A stretch of DNA of 64,000 bases from the NCBI GenBank assembly GCA_015680685.1, contig MNCI01035799.1:163157-227156 (forward strand), written 5' to 3'. The stretch is from Gnetum montanum (taxonomy: Eukaryota > Streptophyta > Gnetopsida > Gnetales > Gnetaceae). Shown piece after piece: positions 23,999 to 36,686 of the stretch; within the stretch, counting starts at the first letter, position 1; each line of letters opens with the position of its first letter. A program made the position numbers and the translations under genes. The notes below the pieces were generated by a model. The model did not search any database. It worked only from the letters and a program-made list of their open reading frames with translations, and was not told the origin of the DNA.

Positions 23999-24480
23999 CG
24001 GCCATCCAATGGACCACATGGCAGGCCTCTCCGCGCACCCGTGACCAGAACAATTCCGGTTGCCAACGAAAGGTGGGCCCTCTGCTCGTTGCGTGGCTCA
24101 CGTGTCTGCCCCGTCACCACGACGTGGGCGCGTCACATCGCGTCTGAGCCGGCGTGGCAGGATATGCATAGCTCATCAAATCGGGTGGGCCCCCCGATCC
24201 CTGCTTTGGATGATGATAACACGGAGTATCTTAATCACGCCCGCACGCCACACACTCTGGGAGCCGGTGTAAGGAGAAGCTTCTCTGGCTTTGGCAGCAA
24301 ATGCCAATCATTGGCCATAATTTTTGTTGGCGTAAGCGAATATTCCACGTGGACGCCTCGGTCGCCACGGAATATCTTGTTCCGACGTGGATTTAATTAT
24401 GAGTTCAAATCCGCGGCCAGCCCGCGAGTCGAGTGCGCGGTCACGTGCCAGGAAACTCCGTGGTCCCGCCTCTCCTGCAC
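23999..24480. promoter_or_regulatory. GC-rich island with five ACGTG motifs
   Basis: CACGTG at 24099-24104, ACGTGG near 24122, CCACGTGG at 24345-24352, ACGTGG at 24385 and CACGTG at 24442-24447, plus two TGGGCC elements (about 24074 and 24186). Such motif density is typical of plant promoters bound by bZIP or bHLH factors. No gene body is recognised on either side; a 66-codon ORF beginning ATGGCGAGT at 24566 is possible but unsupported. Confidence 0.4.
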
Positions 24481-26276
24481 TCCCTGTTTTTTTTTTTGGG
24501 TCTGTTTTTCTTTTCTTCCTTTTTAAACAAAAGTAAAGGCTCATTTTTGTTATAATTGCACATAAATGGCGAGTTTACGGCGCAGGGATATGCGCTTTGT
24601 TTATTATTGTTCCCTTAAACGGACACCTTTGTTGCATTGTTGGTTTTGTTCGATAACGTATTATAAATCATGTTGTTGGGATGCCGTTGGTTGGTTTTCT
24701 TGGTGGCCAGCTGCCTTAGAGGACAGTTTTATGTCTTATCATCTGTACATCTTGTCTATGCTTTAGATGGTAATTTTGATAACTATGAAATGGGTAGAAG
24801 GACCTTGCCATGCATTATTAAGTTCGTGCAATCATGCAAATTAAAGGCAAACGTGCAAGGAGCATGTGCCATAGTACACCTTGAGAGCAAAAGACGACGA
24901 AGTATATATTACTGGATAAAATAATTGTTCCTCTCACTTTCTCGCACGCAGAAACAGAATCTAATATTTCATGGCTTCATGTCTTCAAACCCACCTTCGT
25001 ATCATGCGGCAGCCAAAAACGAAGGGGGACAGTTGGACCCTAGGCACTTGTACGTATATAGCATTTAAAGACAACCTGCACCGCATTTGAATAAGTTCGT
25101 AGCTATAAACTTTTTTAAAGTACAGTGTGCCCCCTTTATTATGCTGTGAATCTTATTGTTATTAAGTTCTGTCTATGCTGCGAATCTTATTGTTATATAT
25201 TTTAAGGGAAGGCCGAAAATTCCGAACATGATAGGCGTTGTTACCATAAAAATCGGCATGTACTTCTTCGTTAATGCTTGTATAAAATAGATGCAAGCAA
25301 GTGGGGACGGAAAATGACTAGTCATCCGTGGAAGAGCGTCCTTAGTATGTCTTTATGTCTTTATATTATGATACTTAGCTTTTGCGTTTTTAATGGTTAT
25401 CATTTATCATGTTGATGTGCATGTTGGTCCATAGGGGTTATCATTTATCATGTTGATGTGCATGTTGGTCCGTAGTATGTCTTTATATTATGATACTTGT
25501 TAGCCTTTGCGTTGGTCCGTAGGGGTGGGACTTAGAAGAAACATATGTTTAAATAATATGAAAAATAAATCCGGTTACTATTAAAATGAGTAGAATAGCG
25601 GTAAGCATCTGAAATGCTAAAAATAGAGGTTACAAATTTAAGTTTTGACATTTTAAGGTAAGCTTTTTATATTTTTGCTTTTGTAAAAATAGTTAGAATT
25701 TTTTTCCATAATGCATGCATTGAGTGAAGAACCTCAAAGATTAGCATTTTGCTTAAGTGGATAAGGGAGAACTTTTACCATCCAAGTGAGAAAGTTAAGT
25801 GAGTGATTTCAACTTCACCTCACCATGTCATGGATATAGGTGTAGTTAGTAGCTAATAAGGTGTCTAGTAGCAATTTTGTATTTTCTATAAGCCTTGATG
25901 CATTAAAGTTCATGTGGTACACTTTAGCTATATGTTAGGTTCGATTCTACTAAGTTGTACTAGTCTATTTAGCCATGTGTTGTAGTGATATGTTTCTTTT
26001 CCTATCTTGGATCATGTCCTAGTGTTCCTTAAGTTTTTGGACATCTTTTAAGCCTTGGAAACCCAATTGGGACATATATCTTCAATGAATGCATGCCTTT
26101 GTTGTTTCAATAAAATTTTATAGAAAAGTGATTGAAAACAAGTTTCATACACTAATGTCAAGCCATTAGCAATTAGGAACTAGCACATCTTACTTTGTGG
26201 CTAAAACCTATAAATATTGAGGCTTGATACTCATTTTACATTTCATTTTCTAAATTTCTTTTAGGTTTTCAATGTG
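24481..26276. other. Intergenic DNA with a local duplication
   Basis: No gene or element recognised. A 41-bp tandem duplication lies at 25395-25476. Confidence 0.5.
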
Positions 26277-28440
26277 TGAAGTGGAGCAAGTTCACTCAAA
26301 TAATTAAATCACCTTCAATGTAGTAAATCTAGATATTATGCATAGACAAAACTTTATGCTAGAAAACAAGAAAATTAACTATCTTTAATTAATTTACTAG
26401 AAGATTACAATATGCTTCACACAACCCACAACATCTAAAACCTGTCAAGGCATGAAGCTCTCCAACCACACAATGGTTGTTCTCATTGCAAGACACAACA
26501 AATAGAAATCTCTTCCACAACTTGGGATTGAGATTTCAGCTCACAAGATACAAGAGAATAGAACACATAGACTTGTTGACCTTTTGGTATGTCAAAACTT
26601 TAAGAAAAATGGAGAAAAGAGAATGTTTGTGGAATGGGATGATTTTGCAATGCATGAATGAGAACTTAAGAAATGAGATCTACAAAGAGACGTCAAAGTG
26701 GAGACTACATGAACAAGATGAGAGCATGGACAAGCATGGATAAAAATGAAGGCTACGAGTCAAATTAAGATGCTTCAAGAATTGGGAAGAAGACAAATTG
26801 ATGAGATGAAACCTCAAAAGACAAAGTGCAAAAATTGAGAAGAAGTCTACTATTTTTAGGAGATGTCTCCATTGCAGAAGAGACGTCTACCAAGAAATGT
26901 TTCACTTTTAAAGGAGATGTCTCCATTACAGAAGAGACATCTTCCAAGAGACATTCCGTTTTTAAAGGAGACGTCTTTCCCTGAGTTGAAATGAATCTCA
27001 AGTAGATGTCCCAACTTCAAAGGAGACATCTACACTAGCCATTGGATAGTTGTTGTACGAATTTCAAGGTGTTTTCAAAGACTTCAAAGCTATAAGAAGA
27101 CTCCAAATTCTTGGGAATTGAGTAAGGATTGTCAACATCAAAGCTATCATTGTTTATTCTATGCTGTTGTACATGTGTACTTAATTTGTTACATCATTTT
27201 CTTGGATGTATGTAATATTGTACTTCATGGTTACATGATTTATTTTGATTATTTGTGGTACTGTGCTTCAATGTATAAGGGCTTGTAATTTTACTTACAT
27301 TCTTTCCTTATTTTTCTCTCTTTCTTCATTGCCCTATGGGGTTGATGTGCTTTTTGCAAGAAGGCATTTGTATTGAGCTTGTTGAGATCTTACGAGATTG
27401 AGTGGTCTTGCAGCGTCAAAATAGTTTGGAGTGGAGCTCAATTTTGTAAAGGTTGTGAGATCCTTGAAACCACATATTAAGCTTGTTGGGACCTTGTATG
27501 GTTGAGTGGTTTTGCAGTGATGAAACACTCCGGTGTGGAGCTCAGTGCTTGTATAGGATGTGATGCCCTTCAAACCACATTTTTGAGAAATAAAGTCCAG
27601 ACATGTGCAAGGATTCTACCCTTTAAGTGCAGAGGTACCCAAAGTTGGGAAACCATGTAAAGTTTGTGTTTTTGTGTGGCAAGTGCAAATTTTGATTGGG
27701 AACTTATTCATCCCCCATTTTTAAGTTCTTTATCCTCAAGACCAACACACTACAAGTTGATCTTTAAGTTGCAATCACCTATTGCACTCATCCAATGTGC
27801 TTATCCAATCTCTCTTATTTATCTCCCCTCTCAAAAGTATTTTCTCTTCTTCACATATAAGTTCTCTATCTCTCTATATGGATGGATACATGCATAATTA
27901 TAGAGATCCAAAACCCTATGAAGATTTCTATTTGCCTTTCTAGATGTTTCCCATAAGGATTTGGAGTCTTTCGAATGTTTCCAATTGAAATGCCACGTTA
28001 AAACTTTTTTCCTTGCCATCTAAGATGTTAGTGGCTTTGCTAGGATGTCTATTGTGAAAGCCCTACTCTCAAGTGAGATATCTACTATTTTTGGAAGATG
28101 TTTATATGGTCTTGAGACATCTATACTCTTGATGAGACATCTATCTTTCTAGTGAGACTTCTAACCTATAGGTGCCAAAAATAAAAATGCTTGTTTTGTT
28201 GCCTAGAGCCTTTGGATGCCTTCAAATAAGTCCCCATAGATCTTAGAATCCCTTAAAATCATCAAAATGAACCCAAAACTCCTCCAAACATGTCAAAACA
28301 TCCAAGAATTATTTCAACAAAAAGCACCATAAGAAGACACAAAAAAATACGACACACTCGTCCAAGTCTTCTTCAAGTGTGAAACCTGCAAAAAAAACTT
28401 ATACGACAAGCATAAGGAAATTTGAAGAGGTGTTCCTAGA
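26277..28440 (-). repeat. E6 3' LTR, split by a copia solo LTR
   Basis: Aligns with the 5' LTR at 32133-33183 on both sides of the insertion 26574-27738. It contains several AGACATCT-like palindromes at about 28062-28165. Confidence 0.85.
26574..27738 (+). mobile_element. Ty1/copia-type solo LTR in E6 LTR
   Basis: Starts TGTTGACC and ends CCTCA, with flanks AGACT (26569-26573) and AGACC (27739-27743), a target duplication with one mismatch. The empty site is visible in the other E6 LTR near 32445. It is homologous throughout to the solo LTR at 36687-37820. It carries about eight AGACRTCT-like palindromes at 26690-27035. The copia assignment rests on the TGTTG start and the ATTCATCCCCC near the end, typical of copia LTRs. 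Confidence 0.85.
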
Positions 28441-28469
28441 CTAGCTCTTCCACTCTTCAAAAAGTGAAC

Positions 28470-29170
28470 TCATGTGAACAAGGGAGTAGGGGTTGAAGTG
28501 ATCCCCCACTCAACAAGTTTGGTCTCATGGATCCATACAACATCATTAGTGGATTGATCCTTCCAAGGGATTAAGTATTCATGCATCTTGACTTCTCGAG
28601 TGCTGGAAGCTTTCCTCCACTTGAGTACAATAGTCTTCCTCTCCATTGAATACATAGACTAATTAATAGTCCTCTTCAACTCATCAATGCTACCTTGTAT
28701 GATCTCCTCATTAGTTGGTTCATGATAGTGCATAAGATTTGAAACATTAAATACAAAATACATACCAACATCTTTTGGTAAATTAATCTCAAAGGCATTA
28801 TCATTAATCTTAGCCTTGTTTTTGAAAGGTCCTATCTTCTTGGCTTTCAATTTGGAGAAGTTAACACCTCTTAATCGCTTCTTCTTCAAATGCAGCCAAA
28901 CCAAGTCATCAACAACAAAATTAAGCTTCCATTTGTCCTCCCTCTTGAGGACTCTCTCTTCAACCTTCTTTTGAAGATTTGATTTTACTTGTGCATGGGG
29001 ATCCCTCATCTCTTACAAAAATCAGCACTAAGTTGAGCTTCATCATTGAAGCTCTTCAAAATGTCCACCATCTTTAGACAAAACTTGTAGTTCACCTCAA
29101 ATGGGCTTTTGCCAATAGCAACATGAAAAACCTTATCATATAAAAACTTAACATTCTTCATCTTGATGTT
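28470..29170 (-). pseudogene. E6 integrase C-terminus and chromodomain
   Basis: The minus strand encodes AIGKSPFEVNY, then the GPF/Y-type integrase end DDLVWLHLKKKRLRGVNFSK, KLKAKKIGPFK, NAFEINLPKDVGMYFVFNVS. After a stop comes a chromodomain-like segment HEYLIPWKDQSTNDVVWI. Chromodomains at this place define plant chromoviruses and direct integration to modified chromatin. Confidence 0.82.
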
Positions 29171-30903
29171 AGAAAGTCTCTTACTCACTCTTCCTCCACC
29201 ATCAGAATCATAATGTAGATTACCTTCACACTGTCCATTCATTTTATAACCAAGAAAATCAATTTCATTAGTATCAATGTCCACATCAAAATTAATAATG
29301 GTCTGCTTATAATGACTACTACTATAGCCATAATCATTAAGAAAATTACCATTAATGACATCAAAAGTTACATTGCTTTCATCATGTACAACATAACTTA
29401 AAACTTCATCATAATCAACACAATGATGATGATGTTCATCATCACAATGGAATAAACCACTATCAGGTTGAAGTGAAAAACTAGAATCTAACATACTAGG
29501 TTCCACATAAGAGACAATACTATCATTTGCAAGGTAAAGCTTAGACTCACTTACCTCTTCATGACTTTTCTTATCCATCTTTGGTTCAACTTGATCTTTA
29601 ACATGTGGTTGTCCACTCTCATCAAAGTTGAAAGTTTTAAGATTTCACATAGGAGTCTCCAACTCCAATGGTTTCTCCTTTCTCAAGGAATCATCAATAG
29701 CTTCTACAACCCACTTTGAAGATACCAACTCAAAAGGTAAATCCTCCCCTATGACATGAATATTAGATTCATCACCCAAGCAATTATTCTTCCACGAAAC
29801 TTGGCTAGAAGACTTCTCTACCTCTCATGAGATAGCCCTGACTTGGCAAAGAATCTTCCTTTCCTTGCCACAAAGTATAGAACAATTGCACAAAGAATGA
29901 GTATAATACCCTTTAGTAATGTTCTTAATCCTTCTTGAGGAAGTCCCTTGATCCTTATCACTCTTTTGGGCTTGATCTTTTACCTCCCATAACTTATGAG
30001 GTAAGAACTTTTCTTGATCAGCTACATACATCATTTTAGACCATGAAGATTTCTTGATCTCTTTGATGAAGCTCTTGGTTTCCTCTTTGAGACTTTTTCG
30101 TATTAAGAACTTCCTTGCTCAATAAGAGATTCTTGAGAACTCCTTTCTCATTGATCTCTACTTCACCAAACCTTTCATCTTCCTTCTTAAACACCTTGGA
30201 AAATTTCTCCTTCAAGCCTAGCACACCTATAGGAAGTTCAACCTGCATATCATCATGGTTATTAGTAATTGTTATTATAAGAAAAAAACCAAAATTGATT
30301 TCATCATGTTCCTTAATGTATTCCCTCTCTCCTAGAAGGATTAAGGAAGCATTAAGTGAGCTTTGCTGCCTCACTTGTTCAGCTATCATAGGAATCAAAT
30401 CATGGATTCCATGAGGTTTAACAACACTCCACACATTTCTTACTCATTCAAATTGAGAAACATTATCAAAATTCCAAGGTCTACCAAGAATTACATCAAC
30501 ACAATCTATTGGAATCACATCACACTTCATAACATCATGAAAACTTCCAATTCAAAATTCAAGATACATTATTGCCTTACCTCTTAGAAAAAATATTTAG
30601 ACAACCAATGAACCTTATAGGGTCTTGGATGATGATTAGTTCCCAAACCAAATCTGGCAACTACCCTAGTAAACATAAGATTTTCTTGGGCTTCCCCATT
30701 AATCAAAACATGAATCCATTCCCCACTAAGCAAATAACTAGCCCAATCTGAAACAATAATTTTCTATCAGGATGATCTCCTCTATTGAGATTCCCCATGA
30801 ATGCATAAGAATTTAATTTAGAAACATTCTCTATTTTTAAAGCTTTAGGATTACCTCTCTGAAGAGCTTGGCTTGATGTCTCCTTCACCTCCATGGTTTT
30901 CAC
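29171..30903 (-). pseudogene. E6 linker and protease-like region
   Basis: An acidic linker (HCDDEHHHHCVDYDE and neighbours, about 29460-29390) lies next to the deletion point. Further upstream the minus strand reads CDVIPIDCVDVILGRPWNFD (about 30520-30460), the conserved C-terminal end of gypsy proteases. Several stops are present. RT and RNase H, which should follow, are not found. Confidence 0.6.
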
Positions 30904-30919
30904 ATCTTTTCCCTAAGCT

Positions 30920-32070
30920 ATCTTGTGAAGTGGACATTCCCATTACTTATGTCCCAATTCTCCACATGTGAACCAATGTAGTTTTGATGAGCTACTACCT
31001 TTACCCTTGCCTCCCTTGCCTTGGTCCTTCTTGGCTTTGCCCTTCTCATCAACTCTTTTAGTCTTCTTATCTTGGCTTCCTTCCTTGTCTTCAAATTTAT
31101 TCTTAGATCACTTATTAGATATAGATCCATTCTTCTTTTCCATAGAAGTTTGTTTGCATGTGCTTCTGAATCCACCTAATTTCTTCTCAGCCTTAAGTGG
31201 CAAATCATAAGCCTCATCAGGGGTTTGCGGCTTATAAAAGAATAACTCTTGCTAATACACCATTTTGAGACTTCCTAAAAAGATTGAAGCTTGTTCATAC
31301 TCCTTCTAGGGTACCTTAGCTTGATGGAATAGATTACAAAATTCAATGTAAAATTCTTTCACATCCTTGTCATCTTGCTTTAGGAATTTAAACTTCATAA
31401 TGGTTTCTTACCTTTGCTAAGACTATTCAAATTTTCTCTTCAACATGTATTTCATCAAATCCTAATCTCTGATAAGTTTTTCGTTTTATCTTTCATAACC
31501 TTGGAACTCCTTTTCCCATTAAGTAGAAGCCATGCCTTCTAATTTGGATTCAACAATAGGTACCCTCAAATTATTTAGTATCTCTTCCAATTGAAAATGC
31601 TTCTCAAGTGCTTTCAGCCAACTTGCAAAAGCATTGGTACCATATACACCATTAAAAGTCTTTAACTCTACATATGGAAGTCTTGAAGCATTTCTGAATG
31701 CTCTAACAAGCCTTGCCTCATCTTCATCGTCAAGCTTTCTTGAATAAGCATTGAATGCCACCATAGCCCTTAGAGATCTTATTTGAGAAATAGGATTCCC
31801 TTCCATTGGAATTCCTGGTTGATGGTTTTCTACACTCCCATAGCTAGATTTACCTTCCTCTTCATCCACTTCATCTTCACTTGGTTGTGAAAATTCTTCA
31901 TCTAAACGTACATTGTCTTCACTTCCATGTGTCAGAATATGGCTAGGACCAGCATGTTTGTCCACCTTTGCATTGATTTCATCCAATCAAGCAACCATCA
32001 TATGGAAGGTAGACTTCATGCTCTCCATGTTCCAATTTAGAGCTTGCACCTATTTCTTCTTGGATGCCAT
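30920..32070 (-). pseudogene. gag: E6 gag, degenerate
   Basis: ATG at 32070 is 62 bp after the primer site. Acidic N-terminal part, then ELKTFNGVYGTNAFASWLKA and LEKHFQLEEI, a typical gypsy gag core (about 31650-31560). A zinc knuckle remains at about 30980-30930 (TCGELGHK then ECP) but its first cysteine codon now reads Trp and a stop lies inside. Multiple stops elsewhere. Confidence 0.75.
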
Positions 32071-32118
32071 CTAAATTTGAAAAAATCCTCAACTAAAATC
32101 CAAGAAACAATAAAAATA

Positions 32119-32132
32119 GGCTTTGATGCTAA
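32119..32132 (-). other. E6 primer-binding site, initiator tRNA-Met type
   Basis: Minus strand TTAGCATCAAAGCC directly after the 5' LTR; the usual plant site is TTGGTATCAGAGCC (three mismatches). Confidence 0.7.
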
Positions 32133-32567
32133 TAAAGTTGGAGTAGGTTCACTCAAATAATTAAATCACCTTCAACATAGTAAATCTAGATATTATGCAA
32201 AGATAAAACTTGATGCTAGAAAACAAAAACCCTAACTATATTTAGTTAATTTATTAGAAGATTAAAATAGGATTCACACAACCCATAACATCTAAAGCCT
32301 ATCACAGTCGATCAATATTGCAAAGCATGAGGCTCTTCAACCACACAATGGCTATTATTAGTGCATGACACAACCAATAGAAATCTCTCTCACAATCCAA
32401 GACTAAGATCTCAACTCACAAGTGAGATACAAGAGAATAGAACACAGACCAACACACCACAAGCTGATCTTGGAGTTGCAATCACCTATTACACTCACCA
32501 AATATGGTCACCCAATCTCTCTTGGTCAACTCTCTCCTCTCAAGAGCTTTTTCTCAGACTCCACATA

Positions 32568-32610
<43 letters not shown>

Positions 32611-33183
32611 GAATGGATACATGCATAGTTATAGAGTTATAAAACCATAGGAAGCTTTTTATTTGCCTTTCTAGATGTTTCTCATAAGGATCTAGAGTCT
32701 TTTGGATGTTTCCCAATCGAAATGCCACGTTAAAGCTTTTTTCCTTACTGTCTGAGACATCTCTGGCTTTGTTGGAATGTTTACTATGAAAGTCATGCTC
32801 TTAGGTGAGATGTATATTGTTTTTGGGAGACATCTCTCTAGTCTTGAGATGTCTATACTCTTGATGGGACATCTAAGGTGAGACGTCTAGCCTATAGGTG
32901 TCAACAATAAAAATACTTATTTTGATGCCTAGAGCCTTTGGATGCCTTCAAATAAGTCCCCATAGATCAGGGAACCCTCTAAACTCATGAAAATAAGCCA
33001 AAAACACCTTCAAACATGCCAAAAAAAATAAAAAATAAAAAATAAAAAAAATCCAAGAATCATCATCAACAAAAATCAATAGAAGAAGATACACTTGTCT
33101 AAGTCTTCTTCAAGAACGAAACTTGCAAAAATAAAATAAAATTGTAGAATAAGCATAAGGGAATTAGAAGAGGTTTTACTACA
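32133..33183 (-). repeat. E6 5' LTR
   Basis: 1051 bp, aligned with the left LTR. Contains AGACATCT-like palindromes (about 32752-32892) and a CT microsatellite (32572-32608) much longer than at the matching place in the left LTR. Confidence 0.87.
32572..32608 (+). repeat. CT dinucleotide microsatellite
   Basis: About 18 CT units inside the E6 5' LTR. Confidence 0.97.
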
Positions 33184-33786
33184 TCATGAAAGCTCTTCTT
33201 TCTATATGTAAGCATATTTTAACTTGTTGTGTATGTATTTTTAGTTGCTTCATTATGTGGTAAGAGTATGTCAGAGTACTATGATGTTTTTGTAGCTTAG
33301 ATCTCTTTTAATGATGTGGAGTTGAGTATTTTTGCTATAAAAAAAGCTTATGATTTTTCTTTATTTTCCAACCATATGTATGCACATAAACATAAAAATA
33401 CCAAAAATACAAGCTCATTTATCTATCCATAGTTAATTTCTAGTTATGATTTGACCTTACCCAAGGAGATCATGTTTGTTGAAATGTTGTTGGATCATTG
33501 AGGATGTGACTAAGGAGCCTTAATTTGCCTTCATGTAAGGTGTTTTCCATGTCCTATAATGGATTGAAATACTTATGTGTTAGTGTGTGATTGATTTGAC
33601 ATTGCACCTGTCCCATAAAGATTGTGTTGCATGTGTACATTTACTTTCTATGTGTGAGTGTTGTGCCTATGTGTTAAGGGATTGCAACATGATTTGATTA
33701 ATTATTAATTATTCATTATTCATTTTTCACTATGGTAACAAAGGTTATTTTCTTGTATTATATGCATTATAAAATTCATTAATTTT
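33184..33786. other. AT-rich DNA, nothing recognised
   Basis: No coding or repeat structure identified apart from the left target duplication of the next SINE. Confidence 0.5.
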
Positions 33787-33957
33787 AACAATGAAGTATT
33801 AACTTACTGGTAAGACTCTTGATTTGAAATATCTAAGTCATGGGTTTGATTTTGGTGGGTAATGCTAAGTTATAAAGTTCTAATTAGACTTTATATCTTG
33901 GGTTGTACCTATATTAAAATTATTTTGGGGTTAGAAAAACATCCCACACTTACACAT
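33787..33957 (+). mobile_element. tRNA-derived SINE copy D, 12-bp TSD
   Basis: TAACTTACTGGTAAGAC, GTCATGGGTTTGATTTTGG, TTATAAAGTTCTAATTAGAC and a 3' end GGGGTTAGAAAAACATCCC. Flanked by TTCATTAATTTT (33775-33786) and TTCATTAATTCT (33958-33969). Confidence 0.85.
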
Positions 33958-35248
33958 TTCATTAATTCTTGAGCAAAACGATAATACTTGAGTAAAACCT
34001 ATAATTCTTATATTCATCATTGATTGAGTTGTCATACGCTTCTCATGGTCTCAAACAGGGGAGCCTTATCAATGACCTAGCTTCATGTGCCATAGCCTAG
34101 GTTATGGAATGTTTAGACCCTTCTTGCTTTGATGACTTACATCTACACTTTGATTTTGTATAATTCAAAAGCATACATCAAAAATCATCATAGAGCCTTT
34201 ATCGTATGAAATAGGTTAACCTTTAAAGTTGTTAAAGAATTTTGCAATGATTTTCTATGGATGGGTGCCTACCTAGTACCATAGCTTAAACATATATTTT
34301 TTGCTATGCCTCTAGGATGGCACATGTCTTAGTATATCTCTTAAGATCAAACAAGTATACCATGCCTTTTCAAAGTACATCATAACAAGAACATAAAAGA
34401 GAAGTAAAAATTTAGAATAACATAAAAGGAAAATTCCTAATGGTTTTAAACATCCTTTTTAAAGATTTCATCCTTGTAACCACTCTTGAGAAACCTTTCC
34501 TCTAAAGTAGGAAAAGTAATGTCAAAACCAAAACTACTTAACTATATGTATTCAATGACATATAATCAAGACAATACATACATGAAATTTAAGTAGAATA
34601 TAATAGTTTATTAGAGACAATGAGTTTAAACTAGATTTGGATGCCAAGAATTTAAAGTTTTATTGATCTTAATGATTTTTGATAGAGATATTTTGGTAAA
34701 GAAGAATTTAAAAATTTATAATTTTGTTTTACCTAATGATTTATTAAAATCTCTCTTAAAAATATTACTTCTCAACATATCTTTTTGCATATTATTAGCT
34801 TTGTTTGCTGTAATAAGGGTTTTACACCAATGATTTAGGTTATTCCTAAATATTATGGAATTAGTGTTTTGCATATCCATTATTTTGTTGAATTTGAAAA
34901 TTTTAAAAAGGTTAGGAAAGCTTTGAATCTTCAAGCTTTTACTAATCATTAATACATTTATTTCTTAGAAATAGAAAGTGGATTTTGATCCTAATTATTT
35001 TCATTATTCTAAAATTCATTGTTGGATTAATTAGAAAACTGTTCACTTATTTTTCAAGGTGTTGAAAGTGAAATTATTAGCAACATTTACATAGTTCCCA
35101 AAGTAGAGTCAATAACATTATTAGATGGTGTGCAATGCACATATTATTTTATAAATATTAATTTCTAGTAGAGATAGATTGTTAAATTTTAATTATTATA
35201 CAAAATTGTAGGAAGGTAGATAGTAAATGGTAATATGAACAAAATATG
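33958..35248. other. AT-rich DNA, possibly flank or LTR of the copia element
   Basis: No gene recognised. The far end of the copia 3' LTR may lie here, but its boundary could not be found. Confidence 0.4.
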
Positions 35249-35670
35249 TTTATGTTTAAAACTTGTTATAAGATAATAATGATGTTTCTTGATACAACAA
35301 CATTGGTATTTCAAACCTCTTGATTTTAGGAACTTTTGGTTATAATAGTTGTTCCCTTCAAAATAGCTTCTTACTTGTACTTGACTTAATTACTTACACA
35401 TACTAAATTCTTGTGAGACCTTTAACCTACTTGAAGAGTCACAAGTCACTTTAAATTGTTTATGTTTAAAACTCATCATAAGATAATAATGATATTTGTT
35501 AATATACAAAATTAGTATTTTGAAATTTTTATCTTTAGGACCTTTTAGTTATAATAGTAATTCCCTTCAAAATAGCTTCTTACTTGTATTTGACTCACTT
35601 TCTTACTTGCACACATTGAATTCTAGCTAGACCCTGAACCTACTTGAAGAGTCACAACTCACTTTATAAG
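35249..35670 (+). repeat. Tandem duplication of about 210 bp
   Basis: Two units about 210 bp apart share TTTATGTTTAAAAC, CCCTTCAAAATAGCTTCTTA and ACCTACTTGAAGAGTCACAA. They lie inside or next to the copia 3' LTR. Confidence 0.75.
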
Positions 35671-35800
35671 ACATGAATTTTGACTTGTATGATTTCATAA
35701 GTAATTCTAATCATACATGCTTACAAATTGTTACAATGGTTTATAATTTAATACTTTACTTTATAACTTAACTTCTAAGATAATGTAAAGTATGAATTAT

Positions 35801-35820
35801 CATCTAACACTCCTCCTTAA
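35801..35820 (-). other. Copia polypurine tract and 3' LTR start
   Basis: On minus, TTAAGGAGGAG is followed at once by TGTTAGATG, the classical junction of polypurine tract and copia LTR. Confidence 0.7.
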
Positions 35821-35999
35821 TTCATACTTTATCATAATGACTAATAGAAATAACTATTACAAACAATGTGAAGTGAAAGGAATATGATATAGGATATTAG
35901 TTGGGCATCCAAACTCCTAACATGATATCATATGCTCATTACAATACTTCACATGCTCCTTTTACGATTCTTGTCCTCACTTCATATTGCAAGATACAG

Positions 36000-36686
36000 G
36001 ATGGAACAATAGGTATTCTTGGAAGATATTAAAGGGCTACTTTGATAATGCTTTCATAAAATCATCTTTCTTTTGGAGTTTTGTATAGATATAAATAGCT
36101 ACATATTTCTCCAAATATTTCTTTTAGACAAAGAGAATACCAATTTCAATATGATTACTTTTATCATGATGCATTGGGCTTTACATGACGTTAATGGCTA
36201 CTTGATTACTACATTGATAATAATTAACTTTGGTATTGTTATTTTAATTTCTATAAGTAATTATTCAATTCACATGACATCTTGTAATGTCTCTCATAAG
36301 GCACAATACTTTGCTTCCATACATGATAAAGAAATATCTCACTTTTTACTTCTTTACTAGTTTATAGGAGTCCCATATAGTTGAATTAGAAATTATTTGC
36401 AAGAAATTTGATCCATTGTATCTCCTTCCTAGTTAACATCAACATATACCTATAAAATATTTTAGGAAGTAAACTTTATAATGCATCATAAGATTCAAAA
36501 AACAACTTTCATGTGGTGATAATTAGGTTTCTGCATTGTCATAATAAGTTGATTTATGAGAAGCTAAATATCTTATCTTGTATTTGTGAAGTATATAAGT
36601 GCTCCCGTAATCTATGAGTATTGTGTAGGATTTATTAACTTCCCTTTAATATTGACCTTGAATGTAGAAGTCATTGGTATGGAAGA
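36000..36686 (-). pseudogene. Copia RNase H end of pol
   Basis: The minus strand reads SNQVAINVM, SPMHHDKSNHIEI and DDFMKALSK, corresponding to the copia RNase H segment with the conserved DNQSAI, KHIDI and FTKAL blocks. Stops throughout. Confidence 0.72.

Larger units (their letters stand above)
26277..33183 (-). mobile_element. E6: decayed chromodomain Ty3/gypsy element
   Basis: Two long direct repeats (26277-28440, interrupted; 32133-33183) flank a minus-strand internal region with gag (about 32070-30920), a protease-like segment, and integrase C-terminus plus chromodomain (29170-28470). RT, RNase H and the integrase core are missing, apparently by an internal deletion near 29170. On minus the LTR begins TGTAG or TCTAG and ends near CTTCA or CTTTA; a purine-rich tract (about 28458-28441) precedes the 3' LTR. 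No matching 5-bp target duplication is seen (ATGTG on the left, TCATG on the right), so the copy is old. Confidence 0.85.

Noticed and set aside
23212-24044. Two ORFs of 130 and 120 codons that might be exons of one gene
   Set aside because: No similarity recognised and no convincing splice arrangement; left as unexplained DNA.
24041-24526. 161-codon ORF in the GC-rich island
   Set aside because: No domain; long frames are expected in GC-rich DNA, and the motif content fits a promoter better.
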